From Papaver somniferum (Eukaryota; Streptophyta; Magnoliopsida; Ranunculales; Papaveraceae), in assembly GCF_003573695.1 (NCBI RefSeq), contig NC_039358.1, positions 196,133,192 to 196,197,191 on the forward strand: 64,000 bases of DNA, read 5' to 3'. Below are positions 57,025 through 64,000 of the stretch, piece by piece. The notes below the pieces were generated by a model that saw nothing but the letters and a program-made list of their open reading frames with translations, had not been told where the DNA came from and did not search any database. Every line of letters starts with the position of its first letter. Position 1 is the first letter of the stretch. Made by a program: the position numbers and the translations under genes.

Positions 57025-58085
57025 ACATATGTGTACTCAGCAATTACACATGCATATAGCTTGTGTAATCAAAAGGTACATGCATCTGACTTCTGTAATC
57101 AAAATTTGAACATCCATATAGCATGTGTAACTAGAAGCTACACATGCATATTGTTTATGTACCTGCCAAGTATACAACTATCAAAAAATAGAGAATTATC
57201 CCTTTATGCGATGCTTTCGGATAAGAGGTCTGAGACTTCCATACATTGTTTGGAAACTGTCTAATCTGAGGTTGTATTTAGAAGAATAACTCACACCCAT
57301 TTCATGAAAAGACAACATCATCGTCATTTTCCTTATCGCAAATTTAAAAAAAAAATAACAAGTTTTTATCTTGTTGTTGTTAAAAGCAATGACAGGGTCC
57401 AAAAAGAAATTATATAGTTAACTGAATTCTATCATCAACCGACTACGACAGACACAAAAAGTAATGAACGACAGCAAAAACACACACATTAGTCGTAAAA
57501 GACCGCTGCAAAAACAGATAAAAACATAATTAACCACAAATAAAAAAACACTCAGCAATTACACATGCTTATTAGCTTGCGTATCCAGCAGTTACTCATA
57601 CTGTTTAGCTTGTGTAATCAGGAGTTACACATGTTGTTTAGCTTATGTAATCTGAAATTACACATGTTGTTTAACACAAAATCAAGTTGAACTAGTATAA
57701 CCACAAAGATGATAATATTATCCAATTGCCATAACACAAACGTATTTAGGAAGTTGTACACATACCTATATCTCCGCAGCAGAATTAAAATCATTAAAAT
57801 TCAATTGTTTCTCCAAAACAATCCATTTTTAGTGAACTACCAATCTGACACCAAATAGATATAATAGCAATCGAATACTTTAATAAGGAAAACAATGAAA
57901 AATGAAAATGGAAAAAATTCAATCAAGTGTACGAACAAATAACTCAATCGTATGAGCATGTGTATTTATAAGTTACACAGCTAATTAGCATGTGTAACTA
58001 GTAGCTACACATCTACTTAGCTTGTGTACCTAGAAGTTATACATCTAATTAGCATGTGTAAATTATAGATACACATCAACTTAGC
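57025..58085. repeat. 32 bp quasi-palindromic repeat, islands 4-6
   Basis: Further runs at 57025-57165, 57548-57672 and 57955-58085. In the last, the AGCATGTGTA/AGCTTGTGTA start recurs at 57955, 57987, 58019 and 58051, an exact 32 bp step. Confidence 0.87.
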
Positions 58086-58274
58086 TTACTCTTATATATT
58101 TCTGTGCCCATCTTACTCTTAACCCACACACGATCTTGCTTGTCAAGCTGTACACTCTTGTATTCAAATAGGAAGTCATACAAATATACACCACGATTCC
58201 AACTGCAACTGCAAGCGTAGAAACACAAAAAGGAAGATAAATACATAAGTATTTAAAGTATTTTTTAGAGATAC

Positions 58275-58388
58275 ACATGAGGTATTTCTGGTTAAAGGAA
58301 AGATGAAATTGAATTTCCTTGTAATTACAAGCCATTCTTCATCGTAGTAAATCTCACAGGGTCCAGGCTCTGGTGGAATATACACAAT
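58275..58388 (-). pseudogene. Isolated exon resembling RNA lariat debranching enzyme (DBR1)
   Basis: Minus strand: TTATTTTTCAG acceptor, then 38 codons beginning [20 protein letters not shown] and continuing [14 protein letters not shown]. This resembles, from memory of the family, the YDEEWLAITRKFN...FPLT segment of plant DBR1, the 2'-5' phosphodiesterase that opens intron lariats. The metallophosphoesterase core is not present anywhere in the window. After PLTR the frame becomes AT-rich and hydrophobic, suggesting a lost donor. A captured or duplicated exon is more likely than a gene. Confidence 0.5.
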
Positions 58389-58612
58389 CTGAAAAATAAT
58401 GCAACACCAACAAATGAAATATATAAGACGAAAATATATAAGTCTTCGATGGTTCTGTATTTTTGCTTCGAATTTAACTTCTTCAAATCCTTCTCATTCA
58501 TTACATCCTGATTGTGACACAAATCGAAGACGAAAATATCCAGATAAATTTCAAATCACATAAACCCCTATAAAAGAACCTAGCAAATCAATAACTGAAA
58601 TCAACTAATTAC

Positions 58613-58682
58613 CTGTGACGACCACCATCACCATTAGCACCAGCAACAAAAACTTAAAATGGTTCATCCTCCTTCTCGCCAT
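58613..58682 (-). CDS. Candidate first exon encoding a signal-anchor peptide
   Basis: Minus strand ATG at 58682 opens MARRRMNHFKFLLLVLMVMV, then VVT, and stops at a good donor (CACAG then GTAATTAG, 58612). A positively charged start plus a long hydrophobic run is signal-peptide-like. A second exon-like stretch with acceptor CAATCAG (58516) encodes [19 protein letters not shown]. Upstream, a donor CAG-GTAAGG at ~59285 suggests a leader intron. No known protein could be assembled. It could equally be a chance frame in a transposon. Confidence 0.25.
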
Positions 58683-59575
58683 CTGACTTCAAATCCCCCT
58701 CCAAACCTGCTCCAGAACCTACACCTCCACCACCAATACCACCACAGATTCGTTAATCAAACTCAACATGTGTAGGCCACCACAGATTCTTTGTTTTCGA
58801 TTGTAATCTATAACCACCATCACACATACATATGGATAGAACAAGGATCTTACTTCTACCACGAAATATTCATACATACAACAACAAAAAAATCATTGAA
58901 TTCCTAAAAACACAATTGTTTTATTAATCGAATTAACCTAATTAGAGAATCTTCATGAATCAAATTAAAATCACCTAACCAAATGAACAAAAACTAAATC
59001 GAAAAATAAAAAGAGATCAAAGGACAACGACAAAAATGAATTATCAAAAATTAACCCTAGAAAATCAAAATCGAAGTAAAAAAACAAACAAATCAAACAA
59101 CTAGAACAACACAATCAAAACATACGTAGATTCAAAATACGAGAATCGACTTATTTAATAAAAATCTCGTGTTCTTCTCACCAGATCTGAATAGATACAA
59201 TCAAAAACAAAGAATCAAAACCTAATCAAACTAAAAATGGAGAACAAAGAATGATGAAAACTTATTGCAAATCGAAAACCTTACCTGAAATAGCTTTGAA
59301 CAAATGAAAACTAGATTCAAAATCGATTGATTGATTCGAATCAGTAGACTAATTGATGATTAAAATTGAATCCGCAACTGCTAACTATTCACCTCAAATC
59401 AATATGGATCTATAAATCGTTTCAATTTAGATGAAGGAGAAGAAAAATCATTGAAAATATTGCAGGAGCTCTGGAAGTTTATGAAAGAGTAACGAAGAAA
59501 TGAATCTGCTTTCTGATTTGGTCTCTAAAAAGGTATACATGGGGAGGGCTAGTTCTGGTATTTAGTATTTTCTGA

Positions 59576-59583
59576 TGACGTCA
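59576..59583 (-). promoter_or_regulatory. TGACGTCA element upstream of minus-strand leader-like sequence
   Basis: A perfect palindromic ACGT-core site of the type bound by plant TGA/bZIP factors. It lies just upstream (minus sense) of pyrimidine-rich, leader-like sequence at 59290-59500. Confidence 0.3.
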
Positions 59584-59589
59584 GTTATC

Positions 59590-61972
59590 CGGGTAAATTC
59601 AAAATCTGGCACCAAAATTAAAAGTTTGGGCCTAGAAATATCAAAAAGTAAAAATATGGAGTTGATAGTGAAGGATCCATTTTGTGGGGCTTCTATACAT
59701 TGAACCCATATAGTAGGGGTTATAGTAATTTCACTTTGCTATTTCAACGGAACAAAAACAAAAAAGGTTTTACCTATTTTCTTATTCCACCTTTCTCTAA
59801 CTCCCATCCATATCACAAAAATCAATTTTTATGTAAGTCTATCCAGAATTTGGTGAACAAGACTCACGCCATCAAAATGTACCGTAATCTTCGTCTTCGT
59901 CTTCATCCGTAACCGTCTCCGTCTTCCTTTTTAAAAGCTAAACCTAGTAACTTTTTTTGCTAACCCGTGCAACTCATGCTAGCACCACAGCCTCACCTGC
60001 ATGTTACCATCTCTACCACCGCAAGAGAAGAACAAGAAGTATATAGTTGATCTCAAAATTTGTGCTTAATTTTTTCTTTATTTACTGGACATTAAATTTT
60101 ATATCGATGCGTTGAACAGAGTGTACATGAGCTCAAATTTACATCCAAGGAAACATGCAACTTTCTTTGATATTCACTGTTAAATTGGGTTTTCATCATA
60201 TTCGATTATCCCCAAATCAAACAATTGTATATTAATGGATTTTTATGTTCGTTGTATACGCTATCAATACCATGTACACAAAGAAAAAATAAAAGTTTTG
60301 CGATCCGATCTCAAACCCGATTAAGATGGTGATTTTGAAATTAATTTCCGAACCTAATCAATTTGGCAGCCGACAACAGTGGTTGTGAGAGTGCATGTTA
60401 ACTATGGAGAATAATAGAACGAGCAGCGCCCGTACGGAAATTCTTTTGCCCCAAAGCGAAATCGGCAAATGTTGCCCTATTGTAATTTTGATATAGATAT
60501 GAACAACGAAACTTAATCTAGTAACTATAGTTTCATGGAACAGTTGATCATTCAGAGATTATAGGTGTCTAGCTTGAAACTAATCACTCACTGGATACCC
60601 AAACACACGTCGATATTATTTGAATATACATGTAATATTGTAGGGATCAATGTTGGATATGGCAATCTTGGGACCTCTCCTTTCTACATTGACGTGTAGT
60701 TAAGTTTATGGACAATAATTAGAATGGACTCACTGAAGTTTGTGACCAAAAAGAACACAATTGAATCCACTTAACACCCTTTTGGTATAAAGGGATCCGC
60801 AACTAGTAGAAGGAGATGAAAGGTGCGACTACAATATGGTTGGACTGACCTGATCATGCAATGATAATTTTGAATTGTATCACAACTAAATCATGCAAGT
60901 ATGCAACTCGGTTTGTTTGATGTAGCTCCCTAACAATTGAACCGGATAAAAAATTAGAATTAACCTACATGTAGCATTTTGAGAGTTGTGTATTTTCCTT
61001 CCTACTTTGAAAGATAGAAGAACGAAGAAGAACATAGAGAGGGATAGGCTGTCAGAGACCAAAAACAAGGTTTTCCGTGTTTTATAAGTATCGAAATCAT
61101 AATCAAGATCTTAAGCGGAGACTTTATATTTCTATATTGGCACGCACTTGCCAATAGTTACAAGAAAGTCCATGAAAACTATACGATCTGGCAGACTACC
61201 ACTACATGGTATGTGTATACCATACCATGTAGTTTTTATGACTAGTTTTGATGTGTATATCATACGAAATATGTTGCCCCTATAGGCTTGATGTCCCGAA
61301 GTGGGGCTTGTCCTGCTTCCCCATCTGACCGGCCCTGAGGACGAGTCTTATTCACCCGAATTGAATAAAGTCCATTTTTATATTTGAGATGGGATTTAAG
61401 AAAAATGGGATGGGAAATAGGTACAACCGAATTTTTTTTTTGAAAATTTGTGGGAAAGTGACTCCCGAGCTACCTCTTTCATTACTTTATTTAAAGTTGG
61501 TCCTGTACGTTTGAGCTTTTGAAAATTCACGACGGGGGCATGAGTTTGTGTGGCAGGTGCTGCCGGAGACTTAAGATGTGATGTAAATTTGCTTTACTGA
61601 AGTCTTGAAGTTTAGAAATTATACTAACCCAGAAAGGAATTTAACCAGAAAGCTAACCATTAAATCTCACGGGCATAAAGAACCAGATGAGAAATGGTAA
61701 ATCATTAAAATCTTGCTTTTATTCCCAAGAGTAGTTGCAACCCCTCTCGAAGACTTGATTAAAAGCGGAGTCAGTCCTCGAAGTCGTAGATATCAACGCA
61801 GAAATTATTGCTTCACCCGTTCATATTTAGTGTAGTACGGTTGTCATCTGCCATTTACTTATGCCGTATACATTATTCTGCTTAAATTAGACCTCCCCAA
61901 GTCTGTAACATACATGCCAAATATGACAAAGCTTATCACAGCCAAACAACTTGACTTTCTATCTTATGAGAT
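59590..61972. other. Intergenic DNA, no gene seen
   Basis: AT-rich and without convincing frames. Holds a perfect 12 bp inverted repeat (61202-61213 and 61221-61232, loop 7) with TATACC-type text, and at ~61336 GACCGGCCCTG, which resembles the hAT terminus seen at 37237; no partner end was found. Confidence 0.5.
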
Positions 61973-62130
61973 TGTTAGAGCACTGCTAGAGCTCAACTAC
62001 ATTTTCTATCTTATTCCGAGGCTTAGCTATAAGTAGACTAGAACTCAATACTTATCGTTTTGTCAACTAAACTTGACAAACAAGCTTGAGATAGCAACGC
62101 TTGCGAGTTCGACCGAGCAGTGCTCTAACA
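61973..62130 (-). repeat. Short LTR-like unit (158 bp) of a SIRE-related element
   Basis: Minus strand starts TGTTAGAGCACTGCTCGG and ends GCAGTGCTCTAACA, so both ends form a 15 bp inverted repeat. The first ~145 bp match the start of the long LTR at 55427, but it then ends abruptly instead of continuing for 2 kb. It abuts a purine tract (AAAGGGGGAGAT on minus) as a 3' LTR should. Either a truly short LTR variant or a truncated, rearranged one. Confidence 0.65.
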
Positions 62131-62997
62131 ATCTCCCCCTTTGTCAATTTTAGTGACAAAACTATCAAGACATATGGAATACAAAATAAATAGACTTTTC
62201 AGCTTCTCTTCCACATGCATGATCTCCTTGGTTCTTCAACGTTACTCGAAATCTTCGTCACTTCCAATTACTCCAATGATTCCAAAGATATTCAAATTAG
62301 CGTCATCGTTGTTGAAGATCCGTAGCCATAACAATGAAAAAACCAAAGCTCTCAGTCATTGTTACACGGTGTCATAGTATTATTACACAACATCAAATTT
62401 CAATTGTATCACAACTTCGACAACAATACTATGGTGATATGTATCGCTCCCCCTTAGTCAATACTTCATCTCACATGAAAACCACTCCCCCTTATATAAT
62501 GATCCGAAAACTATATGTCTTTGTAGTGTGAATTACACATTAATTCTCCCCCTTTGTGTCAATAAAATTGACAAAGGTACGAAAACTAGTGGGATCTTAA
62601 TGAAATTTTCATAGAGACACTTCATGACCAAAAGAACGCACATATCAACTTTTTATACGCAATCATATAGCCGATACTAAATGCATTCATCAAGGAGTTT
62701 ATAAAGATACAAGATAACCCCTGTACTATTCCACAACCGCACTCCCCATAAAGATTTGGCAGTTAAGGACAAGTTCAATTAAGAAGTCTCCCCATAAAAT
62801 GTCATTCCCGAAAGAACAACAAGAGTGACCTTACTTTCACAAGAAAATAAGGATTTCTTTGGACATTACACTAAGAAACCTGACAGAAAATCAACTTACT
62901 AAAACAAAATGTAGAATTGAAGCAACACCTATTGGAATTCGAAACTCAATTGCCCAACAGATCGAGATAAGCACAGGGGCAAGAGTTTTAGAAAAGA
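62131..62997 (-). other. 3' untranslated region of SIRE-like element with several purine tracts
   Basis: On the minus strand AAAGGGGGAGA-type tracts occur next to the LTR (62131-62142) and again near 62447, 62487 and 62542. Short frames here are chance. Confidence 0.6.
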
Positions 62998-64000
62998 CTA
63001 ATGAACGAAAACAACATCAATAGACTGCCATAAGTGTTGAAATGTAACAGTATCTAATGGTTTGGTAAGAATATCAGCCAATTGTTGTTCGGAAGGAACA
63101 AATTCCATATTTATGATACCATTATCATATAAGTCTCGAATAAAATGGTACCTTATATCAATGTGCTTAGTTCTTGAGTGATCAACGGGATTATCTGTGA
63201 TTCGAATCGCGCTAGAGTTGTCACAAAATATCTTCTTTATTCCAGTATCAATTCCATAATCAGCAAGCATTTGTTTCATCCATAGAAGTTGAGTACCATG
63301 ATCCAGCAGTAATATATTCTGCCTCACATATAAACAAGGATTGTAAATTTTGTTTCTTGCCATGCCAGGCCACAAGATTCAGTCCTACATAGTAGAAACC
63401 CCCTGACGTACTTTTTTTGTCTTCCACACATCCTTCCCAATCAGCATCTGAATACGCAAAAAGATCAGTGTTAGTATCAAAGGTGTGAGATAGACCATAC
63501 CCGACCGTGTGATTAACATATCGTATGATCCTTTTTGCAGCTGCAAGATGAGATTCCTTTAGATTAGCCTGAAATCTAGCACAACAACCAACACTAAAAG
63601 CAATATCAGGTCTAGTAGTTGTAAGATATAACAGGATACCAATAATGGATCGATACAGTTTTTGATCCATATTTACTCATTTCTCATCTATGTGTAGTTT
63701 ACTAGTGGTGGGCATAGGTGTTAGTTTGGAGTTGACTTATACATACCGAACCTTGAGACAAGATCCTTAGCATATTTTTCTTGAGATAAGTAAATTCCAT
63801 CCTTATATTGCTGAATTTGTAATCCTTAGAAGAACTTTAATTCAACAACATTGCTCATTTCGAACTCCTTGCCAAGAGAGACTTGAAAATATTTTGCAAG
63901 TTTTGCAGAAACCATAGATGATATCAACTACATAGACTTGAGAAATGACAACATCTTTCCCTCTCCATTTGGTAAACAAGGTTTTATTCGCTCCCCCTCT
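62998..64000 (-). pseudogene. SIRE-like copia reverse transcriptase/RNase H, running off the window
   Basis: Minus strand. At the right edge RT remains: NKTLFTKWRGKDVVISQVYV with the catalytic Y-V-D-D reading YVVD, then decayed DGIYLSQEKYAKDLVSRFG. After frame breaks: DQKLYRSIIGILLYLTTTRP and DIAFSVGCCARFQANLKESH, then RNase H with SDADWEGCVEDKKSTSGG, CDNSSAIRI, HSRTKHIDIRYHF and LADILTKPLD, ending at 62998. Stops and frameshifts plus the catalytic change make it inactive. The 5' part lies beyond the window. Confidence 0.9.

Noticed and set aside
55735..58085. CRISPR-like array suggested by regular palindromic repeats
   Set aside because: The context is a plant nuclear genome. Linkers are short AT-rich variants of one another rather than unique spacers, and no cas genes are present.
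61320..61345. Another hAT element ending at GACCGGCCCTG
   Set aside because: Only one end resembles the hAT terminus at 37237; no partner terminus or 8 bp duplication could be found.
1..64000. tRNA, rRNA or snRNA genes
   Set aside because: I looked for cloverleaf box A/B pairs and conserved rRNA text by eye and found none. A covariance-model scan would be decisive.

Overview
This 64 kb window is nuclear DNA of a flowering plant. It is AT-rich and dense in LTR retrotransposons of plant-specific lineages (Tat-like and Athila-like Ty3/gypsy, SIRE-like Ty1/copia). It also carries hAT-, Mutator- and CACTA-type DNA transposon traces and intronless L-type lectin receptor kinases. The wording of the SIRE-type LTR at 51580-55427 reminds me of poppy (Papaver, Ranunculales) sequence, but that is recollection, not a search.

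Layout. 1-11646 is a tandem satellite with a ~338 bp monomer (about 34 full copies plus a partial one), cut by a 100-N assembly gap (11647-11746). Right of the gap, a copia-type LTR in minus orientation ends at 12392 inside the lectin domain of a receptor kinase, whose remaining 582 codons run to 14157. Its 3' flank is duplicated in tandem, and a dispersed ~315 bp repeat occurs there twice direct and once inverted. At 16003-16480 lies the decayed 5' end of another lectin kinase. 16500-20000 is low-copy DNA with a weak small-ORF candidate. 20000-26390 holds LINE pieces, a 122 bp minisatellite between related flanks, a 119 bp repeat and a CACTA-type end. 26391-35541 is a complete but dead Tat-type gypsy element (two 691 bp LTRs). 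36127-37237 and 39018-39452 are hAT-type non-autonomous elements with 8 bp target duplications. 40023-42089 is the one clearly intact protein gene: a 688-residue L-type lectin receptor kinase. 43137-43952 is a Mutator-type MITE with a perfect 9 bp duplication.

44612-55427 is a nest of retrotransposons. An Athila-like element (LTR 46939-47940, gag to 50459) abuts a minus-strand copia pol fragment and is fused at ~50460-50490 to a minus-strand SIRE-like element. The long LTR of the SIRE-like element is split by a 1533 bp solo LTR with perfect target duplication. 55735-58085 carries islands of a 32 bp quasi-palindromic repeat. Next to it, on the minus strand, are exon-like pieces, one resembling an internal exon of the RNA lariat debranching enzyme. 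The right edge (61973-64000) is another decayed minus-strand SIRE-like copia element.

Biologically, the window shows a small cluster of lectin receptor kinases (innate-immunity-type surface receptors) being eroded by transposons: one intact, one missing its N-terminus, one reduced to a 5' stub. The strongest unexplained signals are the higher-order structure of the satellite, the 32 bp palindromic islands with the captured-looking exon, the inverted repeat next to the broken kinase, and the filler-DNA junction between two retrotransposons.
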